Assembly (NCBI GenBank): GCA_016285645.1
Contig: JAEERC010000060.1
Span: forward strand, 1 to 53,733
DNA: 53,733 nt
Source of the DNA: Clostridiaceae bacterium
GTDB lineage: Bacteria; Bacillota; Clostridia; Oscillospirales; Acutalibacteraceae
Direction: 5' to 3'
Shown: positions 41,886-50,411 of the stretch, piece after piece
Position numbering within the stretch: position 1 is the stretch's first letter
Layout: each line of letters starts with the position of its first letter
Position numbers and translations under genes: made by a program
The notes under the pieces: model-generated
The model's input: only the letters and a program-made list of their open reading frames with translations
What the model was told of the DNA's origin: nothing
Database searches by the model: none

Positions 41886-43160
41886 ATGAAAATAAATACA
41901 AAATGTCTTCACGCGGGCTACAGCCCGAAAAACGGCGAGCCGAGAGTGCTCCCCATCTATCAGAGCACAACATACAAATACGATTCGAGCGTTGAGATGG
42001 GTCAGCTTTTCGACCTTGAGAAGAGCGGCTATTTCTACACCCGTCTCGCGAACCCCACCAACGATGCCGTTGCCGCCAAAATAGCGGCTCTCGAGGGCGG
42101 TGTAGGGGCTATGCTCACTTCCTCGGGTCAGGCGGCTTCCTTCTATTCCGTTTTCAATATCGCGGGCGCGGGCGATCATGTAATCGCCTCCTCCGCTATT
42201 TACGGCGGAACCTTCAACCTTTTCAATGTCACAATGCGTAAACTCGGTATTGATTTCACATTCGTACGCCCCGGCTCAACCGAGGAGGAGTTAAACGCCG
42301 CGTTCAAAGAGAACACAAAGGCGGTTTTCGCCGAGACTCTCTCAAACCCCTCGCTCAATGTGCTTGACATTGAGCTTTACGCGAAATGCGCCCACGCGCA
42401 CGGCGTTCCGCTGATTGTTGACAACACCTTCCCCACTCCGATTAACTGCCGCCCCTTTGAGTTCGGCGCGGATATAGTCGTTCACTCAACCACAAAATAT
42501 ATGGACGGCCACGCCACAAGTGTAGGCGGAGTGCTTGTTGACAGCGGCAACTTCGACTGGACTCAGAACGACAAGTTCCCGGGTCTCACCACTCCCGACG
42601 AATCCTACCACGGCATCACATACACCGAAAAATTCGGAAAAGCCGCTTATATAACAAAGTCGCTCAGCCAGCTTATGAGAGACCTCGGTTCCATTCCCTC
42701 GCCCCAGAACGCCTTCCTTCTCAATCTGGGTCTTGAAACGCTCTTTCTGCGTGTTGACCGCCACTGCAAGAACGCGCAGAAGGTTGCCGAGTTCCTTCAG
42801 GGCAGCGAGTATGTCAAAGAGGTCACCTTCCCCGGTCTTCCCGGCAACAGGGATTACGAACTGGCGCAGAAGTATCTTCCCAACGGCTCAAGCGGCGTAA
42901 TCTCGTTCAGAATCAAGGGCGGAAGGGAAGCGGCTACAAAGTTCATGGATTCGCTCGAACTCGCCTCCATAGTAACTCACGTTGCCGACTGCCGAACCTG
43001 CTGCCTGCATCCCGCCAGCACAACCCACCGCCAGCTTACAAACGAGGAACTTGAGGCGTGCGGAGTTTATGAGGATCTCATCAGATTCTCCGTCGGTATT
43101 GAGGATATAGACGACATCCTCGCCGATGTGGCTCAGGCGCTCGAAAAGTCCGCGCAGTAA
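41886..43160 (+). CDS. metY: O-acetylhomoserine sulfhydrylase
   Basis: A 424-residue PLP enzyme of the Cys/Met-metabolism family that makes homocysteine from O-acetylhomoserine and sulfide. The N-terminus (TKCLHAGYSP, PIYQSTTYKY) and YTRLANPTNDAV are typical of MetY. The PLP lysine is Lys204 in HSTTKYMDGHATSVGG, and the C-terminus ends FSVGIEDIDDILADVAQAL. GAGGAGG precedes ATG 41886. It is co-transcribed with the ApgM-type gene and followed by a UUCG terminator. No SAM riboswitch is visible upstream. Confidence 0.95.
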   Translation: MKINTKCLHAGYSPKNGEPRVLPIYQSTTYKYDSSVEMGQLFDLEKSGYFYTRLANPTNDAVAAKIAALEGGVGAMLTSSGQAASFYSVFNIAGAGDHVIASSAIYGGTFNLFNVTMRKLGIDFTFVRPGSTEEELNAAFKENTKAVFAETLSNPSLNVLDIELYAKCAHAHGVPLIVDNTFPTPINCRPFEFGADIVVHSTTKYMDGHATSVGGVLVDSGNFDWTQNDKFPGLTTPDESYHGITYTEKFGKAAYITKSLSQLMRDLGSIPSPQNAFLLNLGLETLFLRVDRHCKNAQKVAEFLQGSEYVKEVTFPGLPGNRDYELAQKYLPNGSSGVISFRIKGGREAATKFMDSLELASIVTHVADCRTCCLHPASTTHRQLTNEELEACGVYEDLIRFSVGIEDIDDILADVAQALEKSAQ

Positions 43161-43191
43161 TATAATACGCGCAATAATTTATTACATATAT

Positions 43192-43222
43192 AACGGGTGC
43201 CTTCGGGCGCCCGTTTTCCTTT
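43192..43222 (+). terminator. Terminator of metY
   Basis: AACGGGTGCC (43192-43201) pairs with GGCGCCCGTT (43206-43215) around a UUCG tetraloop, followed by TTCCTTT. Confidence 0.88.
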
Positions 43223-43281
43223 CAAATAATTTTTATTGAACCGAAAAAGTAAAGCGAAATATGATGAATCACTGCCGTTTT

Positions 43282-43321
43282 CCGCCGTTTTATTTATAGA
43301 TTTTATAAATAAAACAGGGCG
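43282..43321. repeat. Long AT-rich palindrome in intergenic region
   Basis: A perfect 12-bp inverted repeat (GTTTTATTTATA 43287-43298 with TATAAATAAAAC 43304-43315) around a 5-base loop, extended by CCGCC/GGCGG with a 2-base bulge. It lies in the 436-base gap between metY and the giant secreted protein. Otherwise that gap holds the metY terminator, AT-rich sequence and the leader hairpins described next. Confidence 0.7.
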
Positions 43322-43535
43322 GTTTCCCCCGTTTTTTATGAGAGTGACACCGGTAAAACCGCACAACAGATTTTTCCCGAAAAATTTACAAACGATTCAA
43401 AATAAAATAAAACAGAACCGATTTATATAATTTTGCCAGCGTTCACAAAATGTTAACATTTAATTTACAAATCATTTACATTTCTGCATCCTTGTCACAA
43501 CAAGCGCTCTTTATAGTATAAGTGTATCAAAAGGG

Positions 43536-43575
43536 GATCGGTGTATCCACTCACCGGTCAACTGCCCGAAAGGGC
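43536..43575 (+). promoter_or_regulatory. Two-hairpin leader before the giant secreted protein
   Basis: An 8-bp stem (GATCGGTG 43536-43543, CACCGGTC 43552-43559) and then GCCC-GAAA-GGGC (43564-43575), both between the likely start point and the GGAGG ribosome site at 43584-43588. The best upstream promoter guess is TTGTCA at 43492 with a TATA-type -10 near 43512-43520. It matches no riboswitch class I know and may be a stability or translation element. Confidence 0.5.
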
Positions 43576-43596
43576 TATTTTATGGAGGTGCAAACT

Positions 43597-46500
43597 ATGA
43601 AAAGAAAGTCCATGCGTGTTTTGGCGCTTGTACTCGCTTTCGTAATGCTCGTTTCCGCTTCCTGCGTAACGGCATTCGCGAAGAAGGCTGACTACAAAAC
43701 GCCCAACATCGACGAAAATGGTAAATTCTATTTTACCTACGAGCAGTCCGCAACTTATGTTATGGACCTCATCGACGAGCTTCTTTCTACGGTCAACAAC
43801 GGTAAAAACCTCAAGATTGACCTTAAGCTCAAATCCTACACACTTACACTTCAGAATTATGACATTGCTCTGCAGTCGGTTTATGACTTCAGAAACTCCG
43901 GTCTTATCAGTCTGGCTATCACACTCGGTGTTGCCGGCGACCTTGACGATCTTAACGTCAACCGTCTCAGCGGTTACATCAGAAGAACAGACACCACGAA
44001 TTACGACTACAACTGCATTTACAACGTTGTAGGCTTCCTCTGGGACAACAACGAGAAAGTTCTCTGCAAAATAGTTGACGGTTCTTTCGGTTGGGGTCTT
44101 ATTGACAATTTCGTTGACTTCCCGCCCCTTATCACGAACCTTACCGGCTGGCTTTCAGACCTTCTCTATGTAAAACTTGAGGAACTGACGGGCAGAGAAT
44201 TCGCAGAGGGCGAAAGCTACACAGTAGACCTTGACGCCGCTCTCAACGATCTTCTCCTCTGGCTCTTCAACGACAAGCTTGCCGACCTCCTCGACTTCGA
44301 AGGCGGTCTCAACCTTACCCTTGCCGACATCGACATCAAGACCGTTTCACTTTATGATATGGTCAACAATGTTATTGAATCGGCTCTTCACAACATGGTT
44401 GTTCCGCTGCTCAAGAAAGTTCTTCTTAACGCGTTCAACATTGAAACCTCCGACGCCTACCCGAACGGCACGGAAGCTGAAATGAACAACTCCACAATGG
44501 TAATGGTTCTCGGCATTGTTGAAGATCTTCTTCAGAACGCCCAGACTCATCCCGATTACTCCGGCTGCCGTTACCCCGGTGAAAAGATTGAAACCCTTCT
44601 TACATGGTTCTTCCTTGAAGGCGGTATGAACGAGTTCATCACAATCGACCAGCAGGGTATCACAATCCAGCAGGGTCTTATCGACCTTCTTGACAGCATC
44701 ATCCGTCTTGCTATTCCGCTGGTTTACGGTTTAGGTATGGATTACCTTCCTCCCAGCCTTATCTACTCTTCGGACGATCTCGCAATCGAAGAGGGCCAGG
44801 AAGGCTACATCACCAACAAAGCGTGCTACGCTCAGCTTGTCAACATTCTTCTTTCCAACCTTGTTCAGGGCTACTACTGCAACCCCAGAGCGGATTCCAT
44901 CGCTGAAGTCGGCGCTTACTGCCTCGCTTCACTCTGCGCGCGTATCTGCCCCGACATCAACTACATTGACCAGCTTGACGCTAACTACGCCGCTGAAGAC
45001 GGCGAGACCTACTACGACTGGGAAGGCAACGCCGTAACTCCTCTTCCCTTCGTTTCGAACTACACCTTCACAGGTCAGTATCTCAACGGCTCAACATGGG
45101 TTGACTACACCGCAACTTACGCTATCCCCTACGCCGCTGTTGATATGGGCGTTACAGTCGGTAAGTACTTCCTTGACGGTCTTACCACCGCAAACTTCGA
45201 CGCGGTTCCCGACACCGGCGCCGCAACAGCCACAGTTCGTTTCGAGAAATTCTTCAAGGTTCTTGTTGACTGGGTTATCGACAAATATGTTCCTCTGTTC
45301 AACAACGCTTACGGCATCAAGGATTCCAACGGCAATCCTCTGAAGTATTCCAGTTACACAGATGTCTGGAAGTTACTCGATGAAGTTCTCTTCGGCCTTC
45401 TTCCCACCTCATGGCTTCCCGCGTCAATCACTGACTACACCATGGACGCTGAATATGACACCAAGGGCAGAAACGGCGCAGCAACATTCCAGATCAAGTC
45501 CTCAGGCGACCTTGTCTGCGGCTGGCTCCTCGGCTCCGTAATGGACTTCGACTTGAGAGAACTTGTTTCAATCTTCCGCAGGAACACATCCTCGGGCGCT
45601 GAGCTCAACAACCCGACCCTCACAGTTCTTCTCAGAGTTGTTGACCGTGTTCTTTACATAGCCCTCAGCAAATACGCAATTCTTCCCGCAAATGCGGGCT
45701 CCAGAAACCCCTACGGCACGGCAACATCCATCACCTCCTTAGGCAGCGGCTCCAACGGCCTTACCAACAAGACGAACTTCACAAATCTTGTTAAATACCT
45801 TATTTACGGTCTCGGCGGCGGAAGCAGCTCATCATTCAATATCAACACAAAGACTGTTCCCCTTCTTAAAACCGTACTTCCTCTGCTCCTTTCGAGCGAT
45901 TATGTAAAACCCTACCGTACAAACATCCTTTCGAGCGGTCAGATCACAGTAGCCGACCTTGAGGCTCTTATCAACAAAATCAACCAGCAGGGTTCAATAA
46001 TCATCCCCTACGCTCAGGCTGATGTTGATGAAACCACAACCGGCACCTACTACTATGTTGACAGCACCAACACTGTTCAGACCGTAGTTCTTGACGGCAA
46101 CAACTTCGACCCGACCAAGACCTACTACAAAGAGCAGTATGTACGCGCTCAGGATATTGACAGATACACAAACTCCGCAAAATACAACAACGGCTACGGT
46201 GTATATGTCGCGACCGAGAATTATGAATCGGTAGTTCTTGACGGCTCAAACTACGATCCCAACCAGACCTACTATTCAACAGACTTCATCGCCGCAACAG
46301 TTACACCTTCCACAAACGGTAAGTTCTTCACTTCGCAGAGTGCTTCGTCAGGCGTAACACTTCCTGATCAGTACAGCGCAAGCGCAACATATTACACCCA
46401 TCCGGAAGCTCTTCCCGGCGCATCGGGCACAGGTACCTACCTTATCAAGACAGTTTCCTACTCACCCGTAACTCTCAACGGCACCGGCACAAACTTCAAT

Positions 46501-48219
46501 GAGAATAAGGATTATTATAAGAAGGCTGTTTCCGATGTCTCCTTCGGTTACATGGACACCTACAATCCCGAAACTCATAAGCTTGCAATGGGTATCTACA
46601 GCGCTGCAGGCGCACAGAACGGTGTAGGCACATACTCAACCTCCATCAGCGGTCAGGACTTCTATGTTTACCGCGAGCAGGAGGACTTCCCCACCGCGAT
46701 GTTCGACTACAACAACTTCAACGATTTCATTGAGGATGCTCAGGACTTCATCGGCGAATACAAGAGCTTCATCGAGGATATGAAGGATGCGGCCGACGCC
46801 TGGAAGGCATACTTCGCAGGCGGCGAGAGCACACCGAGCGACTTCTATCCCTTCTATTCATCCAACTCCGATGTGTATGACCGCCGCGTAGGTGAACAGG
46901 GCGTTACAAACGCACAGTTCAACAGCCTTCAGGCAATTGTTGACTTCAAGGCTGAATACGGCGCAAGCGCGTTCATCACCTCCTCAACAACCAACACTCA
47001 CGGTGACGGCAACGCAACTCCTCTTGCAACTCTTCCCACAGCGGACAACGCAGGCACAACAGATACCCAGAAAGAAATCTACAAGGCATGGAATAAATAC
47101 TGCCAGGAAGTTGTTAAATACTCCAACAACCTCAACAACTACTACGACGGCATCAACTACTACCTGTCAACAGCTGAACAGGGCAGAAAGAGCTACACCG
47201 CAACAACCACGGACGCTCTTGAGTGGGTTATCCACACCCTTTGCGATGACGCTTACAACAACGGTCAGAACGGCACAACCGATCCCGTAACAGGCGTTAT
47301 CACTCCCGCTTACACAGAGAAGACCTACAGAGCGTTCAAGGCTGCTTATGAATGCGCCGTTGACCTTATCGCTCAGGCAAAACAGCCCATGGCAAGCGCA
47401 AAGACAACTCAGTCCATGATTACAAAGGCCCGTACCGGTCTTATCGAAGCGTTCTATAATCTTATCGAAGCAGGCGCTCTTGCCGACAAACTCGCTCTTT
47501 ACAACGCGATTGTCGCAGCAAGAAGAATCATGAACGATCCCGCACTTAACGATACATTCACAGCCGCTTCAATCCAGAACCTCGTAACAGTTCTTGCAAG
47601 CGCATCCAACCTCTTCGATGAAGTTGTTACTCTTGACGAACAGCAGAGAGTTGACCTTCAGACATCGAGACTTATCGGTGCCATGAACCTTGTATATCTC
47701 CTTGCTCCCGACCTTCAGATTCTCTCGAACTACAGCGGCTCAATCGCAATCGCTGACAGATGGGTACAGCAGGGCGCCAACAAGGGTTACATCTACGGTC
47801 TTCCCGTAGGCGTAGGTCTTACATTCGACGATGCGGTATTTGAAGTTGTAGGTATCAACCGCGCTAACGCGGATATCACAAACACTTCATACGGCAACGG
47901 CACAGGCACCAAGATCGCTGCTAACGACGGCGGTATCAACAAGTTCGAGTTCTACGCGGTTGTATTCGGCGATGTAAACGGCGACGCTCGTATCGACGGT
48001 ACCGACAAACTTTACATCGAAGCCAAGGCAATCAACGCAGCCAACACAGGTAACCTTTCAGCCGACTACTACGGCGGTTCCTATGTTGAGGCGGCTGACA
48101 TCGACGGCGACGGCGAAATAACCGCAACCGACGCACAGTATGTCAACATGGTTGTCAACTACGAGGCAACAATCAACCAGGCGTCCGGCGTTCAGGGCTC
48201 CAGAGTTGAACTTGTATAA
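43597..48219 (+). CDS. Giant secreted protein with dockerin-like C-terminus
   Basis: A 1540-residue secreted protein of unknown function. The signal peptide is MKRKSMRVLALVLAFVMLVSASCVTAFA. About 750 residues of Leu/Asp/Asn-rich sequence follow, with no catalytic motif I recognise. A Tyr/Thr-rich region then has imperfect repeats (VVLDGNNFDPTKTYYKEQYV and VVLDGSNYDPNQTYYSTDFI). A helical FIVAR-like segment comes next (YTEKTYRAFKAAYECAVDLI). Last come two calcium-loop repeats, FGDVNGDARIDGTD (from about residue 1459) and ADIDGDGEITATD, as in type I dockerins. Dockerins attach proteins to cohesins, so a cellulosome-like or surface assembly is possible; no cohesin is in the window. ATG 43597 follows GGAGGTG. 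The uniform C-ending codons suggest strong expression. Confidence 0.82.
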   Translation: MKRKSMRVLALVLAFVMLVSASCVTAFAKKADYKTPNIDENGKFYFTYEQSATYVMDLIDELLSTVNNGKNLKIDLKLKSYTLTLQNYDIALQSVYDFRNSGLISLAITLGVAGDLDDLNVNRLSGYIRRTDTTNYDYNCIYNVVGFLWDNNEKVLCKIVDGSFGWGLIDNFVDFPPLITNLTGWLSDLLYVKLEELTGREFAEGESYTVDLDAALNDLLLWLFNDKLADLLDFEGGLNLTLADIDIKTVSLYDMVNNVIESALHNMVVPLLKKVLLNAFNIETSDAYPNGTEAEMNNSTMVMVLGIVEDLLQNAQTHPDYSGCRYPGEKIETLLTWFFLEGGMNEFITIDQQGITIQQGLIDLLDSIIRLAIPLVYGLGMDYLPPSLIYSSDDLAIEEGQEGYITNKACYAQLVNILLSNLVQGYYCNPRADSIAEVGAYCLASLCARICPDINYIDQLDANYAAEDGETYYDWEGNAVTPLPFVSNYTFTGQYLNGSTWVDYTATYAIPYAAVDMGVTVGKYFLDGLTTANFDAVPDTGAATATVRFEKFFKVLVDWVIDKYVPLFNNAYGIKDSNGNPLKYSSYTDVWKLLDEVLFGLLPTSWLPASITDYTMDAEYDTKGRNGAATFQIKSSGDLVCGWLLGSVMDFDLRELVSIFRRNTSSGAELNNPTLTVLLRVVDRVLYIALSKYAILPANAGSRNPYGTATSITSLGSGSNGLTNKTNFTNLVKYLIYGLGGGSSSSFNINTKTVPLLKTVLPLLLSSDYVKPYRTNILSSGQITVADLEALINKINQQGSIIIPYAQADVDETTTGTYYYVDSTNTVQTVVLDGNNFDPTKTYYKEQYVRAQDIDRYTNSAKYNNGYGVYVATENYESVVLDGSNYDPNQTYYSTDFIAATVTPSTNGKFFTSQSASSGVTLPDQYSASATYYTHPEALPGASGTGTYLIKTVSYSPVTLNGTGTNFNENKDYYKKAVSDVSFGYMDTYNPETHKLAMGIYSAAGAQNGVGTYSTSISGQDFYVYREQEDFPTAMFDYNNFNDFIEDAQDFIGEYKSFIEDMKDAADAWKAYFAGGESTPSDFYPFYSSNSDVYDRRVGEQGVTNAQFNSLQAIVDFKAEYGASAFITSSTTNTHGDGNATPLATLPTADNAGTTDTQKEIYKAWNKYCQEVVKYSNNLNNYYDGINYYLSTAEQGRKSYTATTTDALEWVIHTLCDDAYNNGQNGTTDPVTGVITPAYTEKTYRAFKAAYECAVDLIAQAKQPMASAKTTQSMITKARTGLIEAFYNLIEAGALADKLALYNAIVAARRIMNDPALNDTFTAASIQNLVTVLASASNLFDEVVTLDEQQRVDLQTSRLIGAMNLVYLLAPDLQILSNYSGSIAIADRWVQQGANKGYIYGLPVGVGLTFDDAVFEVVGINRANADITNTSYGNGTGTKIAANDGGINKFEFYAVVFGDVNGDARIDGTDKLYIEAKAINAANTGNLSADYYGGSYVEAADIDGDGEITATDAQYVNMVVNYEATINQASGVQGSRVELV

Positions 48220-48252
48220 CCTCAGCGTAAACTGACCCCGCAAAATAATAAC

Positions 48253-48290
48253 GAGCCCTTCCTTAACGGGAAGGGCTCTTATGTTTTATT
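48253..48290 (+). terminator. Terminator of the giant secreted protein
   Basis: A perfect 10-bp stem (GAGCCCTTCC 48253-48262 with GGAAGGGCTC 48269-48278), then TTATGTTTTATT. Confidence 0.88.
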
Positions 48291-48368
48291 GTAAAACGCG
48301 CAGACCTTAAATCAAAGCATAGAACCAAGCCGCTCGCTATATTACGAGTTGCAGATGAAGAATCGTTC

Positions 48369-48410
48369 AATAACAAAAACAATGCCCCACGCCGGTTGGC
48401 ATGGGGCATT
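48369..48410 (-). terminator. Terminator of the LTD-nuclease gene
   Basis: A 13-bp stem with one mismatch (48381-48393 with 48398-48410) and a 4-base loop. On the minus strand it is followed by GTTTTTGTTATT, just past the stop at 48431. Confidence 0.8.
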
Positions 48411-48430
48411 TGCGCTTTAATTGATTTTGT

Positions 48431-50167
48431 TTAACCCTGTGTTGAAGATGTTATTTCGCGTACAAAGGTGATAATCGCTTTTATAATGTTTATTATAGTC
48501 TTTATCCAGCCGAGAATGGAACTGAAATCAAAATCGGGTATTTCAAATCCGCTGTTTGAACCGCCGCTTGAACTCGCGTTTACCGCGAGATTTACTATCA
48601 CAGCCGCGTGGTCCGAGGCGAGATAACCGTCGCTGCCCGTAACATTCACCGTGTTGTATGTTGAACAGTCAACGCCGTTGCTGCCGAGCACAAAGTCAAT
48701 AACCGTGCCGTTTGATTCGGTGTAGTTGCCCCAGTTGTTGAAGGTCGCCTTCGTGGCTGAATTTCGGGCAATGAATTTCTGGTCGCTTGTTTTTGTAACC
48801 TTGAGAAGTTCCCTGTAAAGGGGGCTCTGTTCGTTGATATTGAAATCGCCGCTTACTATGTAGGGAACCGATTTATATTTGCTTCCTAATCCCGAAAGCG
48901 TACTGCTTATCTGTGAACCGAGCCGTTCGGTTTCGTTGTATCTGGCTGTGAAGTTTGTGCTGCTGCCGCTGTCGTTAGCCGAAAGGTGGGTGTTGAACAG
49001 GCAGAACACGGTTGAATCCGAGTTGTTTTTCAGAAGCACCCAGTTGCATATTTTGTTGCCTACGGAGGGTGTGGATTCCAGCAGCCAGAAATGACCTTCG
49101 TCAATCTTTGTGTATTTCTCTCTGTTGTAGAAAACGGGATTGTATGAGTCTGTAGCCCTTTCGTGAGCCGCGCCGTCCGTCATACCGTAACAACTGTAGT
49201 TACCGCTCAACGCGAAGCCGCGGGATGTGAGCACCGAGTTAATGCTGCTCCACCACGGGGCGCTTATTTCGGAGAGGCAGATAATATCCGCGGAGGTTCT
49301 CGAAAGCCAGTCGGTAACACGCTTTTCGCGCTTCTCAACCGAGTAGTCCGACGCCGAGCCGTTTGCGGGTGTTACGCCGTTTATGTCGTAGCATACATTG
49401 AGCGAAACAAGGTTTACGGAAGTGCCCGACGCAGCCGGTCGGCTTGACGGCAGCTGGCTGTAATTGACCGTTCCCGGAGTAGGTCCGGATATGCCGAGAA
49501 TGTTGAGCGATGAACCGGTGTATTCATTCTGCAGCGCGTAGCCGTCCTGCGAATAGGTGTCCGGAGCGTAGGAGACCGTTGCGAGAGTGCCCGCCGCGCT
49601 TACAAACCTCAGGGCGCCGTTCGTGCCCGAATTCGGGAGACTTGTGGAGCCGGAAAGCCAGCTTTCCTGTTTGCTCGGTGAAGCGACCGCGAGAGCGCGC
49701 TTTGAAGCGTAGGTGGTAACGCCGTAGTATTTATTGAAAGCGTTCCAGTAGTTTTTCAGCTCGCTGTCGGTCGAATAGCCGAGCCCGAGCACGGGAGTGG
49801 CTATTGTATAAACGCCGATTACCCACACATCGCCGGGGTTCATCGTTTTTGTGTTTTCGCTGTCAAACACAACGCTGTCCTTATACCAGGTTGATGATGA
49901 CGCGCCCTCCTTGCTGTAGTTGAGGGTAAGGTCGCTCATATCAATCGCGGACGAACCGACATTTTTAATTTCAACAAACTCAAAATAGTCGTTGTTGCTC
50001 ACAACCTTGCTGCTCAGCGCCTCATAATTTGGGTTGAAGCAGACCTCGGAAATAAACAGACTGCCCACACTCTGAGCCGCCGACACGGCAAACGAAAAAG
50101 CCGAAGCCGCCGATGCCGCTATGCAGAGCGCCAGTACGCACGCGAGTGCCTTTTTCAGTTTTTTCAT
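48431..50167 (-). CDS. Secreted lamin-tail-domain plus EEP-family nuclease/phosphatase
   Basis: A 578-residue secreted protein. A signal peptide (MKKLKKALACVLALCIAASAASAF) is followed by a lamin-tail domain (LFISEVCFNP...FEFVEIKNVGSSAIDMSDLTL). An endonuclease/exonuclease/phosphatase domain comes next: LVSLNVCYD, ICLSEI (catalytic Glu), FNTHLSAND, VSGDFNIN and SDHAAVIVNL. The tail, ILGWIKTIINIIKAIITFVREI, is a long hydrophobic amphipathic segment. This combination occurs in extracellular nucleases of Gram-positive bacteria; DNase, RNase or sugar-phosphate activity cannot be separated by eye. ATG 50167 gives a normal signal peptide and has GAGGAAC upstream; an earlier ATG would add non-conserved residues. 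Confidence 0.87.
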   Translation of the reverse strand: MKKLKKALACVLALCIAASAASAFSFAVSAAQSVGSLFISEVCFNPNYEALSSKVVSNNDYFEFVEIKNVGSSAIDMSDLTLNYSKEGASSSTWYKDSVVFDSENTKTMNPGDVWVIGVYTIATPVLGLGYSTDSELKNYWNAFNKYYGVTTYASKRALAVASPSKQESWLSGSTSLPNSGTNGALRFVSAAGTLATVSYAPDTYSQDGYALQNEYTGSSLNILGISGPTPGTVNYSQLPSSRPAASGTSVNLVSLNVCYDINGVTPANGSASDYSVEKREKRVTDWLSRTSADIICLSEISAPWWSSINSVLTSRGFALSGNYSCYGMTDGAAHERATDSYNPVFYNREKYTKIDEGHFWLLESTPSVGNKICNWVLLKNNSDSTVFCLFNTHLSANDSGSSTNFTARYNETERLGSQISSTLSGLGSKYKSVPYIVSGDFNINEQSPLYRELLKVTKTSDQKFIARNSATKATFNNWGNYTESNGTVIDFVLGSNGVDCSTYNTVNVTGSDGYLASDHAAVIVNLAVNASSSGGSNSGFEIPDFDFSSILGWIKTIINIIKAIITFVREITSSTQG

Positions 50168-50411
50168 TTTTTTGTTCCTCGTTCCATATTTAATGGGATT
50201 GTAGTTTAACACATTATTTTTAAATAAACAACCTTTTTTATACTAATTTAAAAGAATTTTAACAGAAATTATGCAAAACCGAACAAAAATGCAGTAAAAA
50301 TTGCAATTCTTAATAGAAATATAAGAATCGGGAATGCCCCTGATTATTGATTAATGGGGAAAAATATAGTAAAATATCTTTTCGGTAAATGACTTTAAAA
50401 GGTATGGTTAT

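Noticed and set aside
43520-43600. c-di-GMP or other known riboswitch before the giant secreted protein
   Set aside because: The two short hairpins lack the conserved sequence blocks of GEMM and other classes and are too small; kept only as an unassigned leader.
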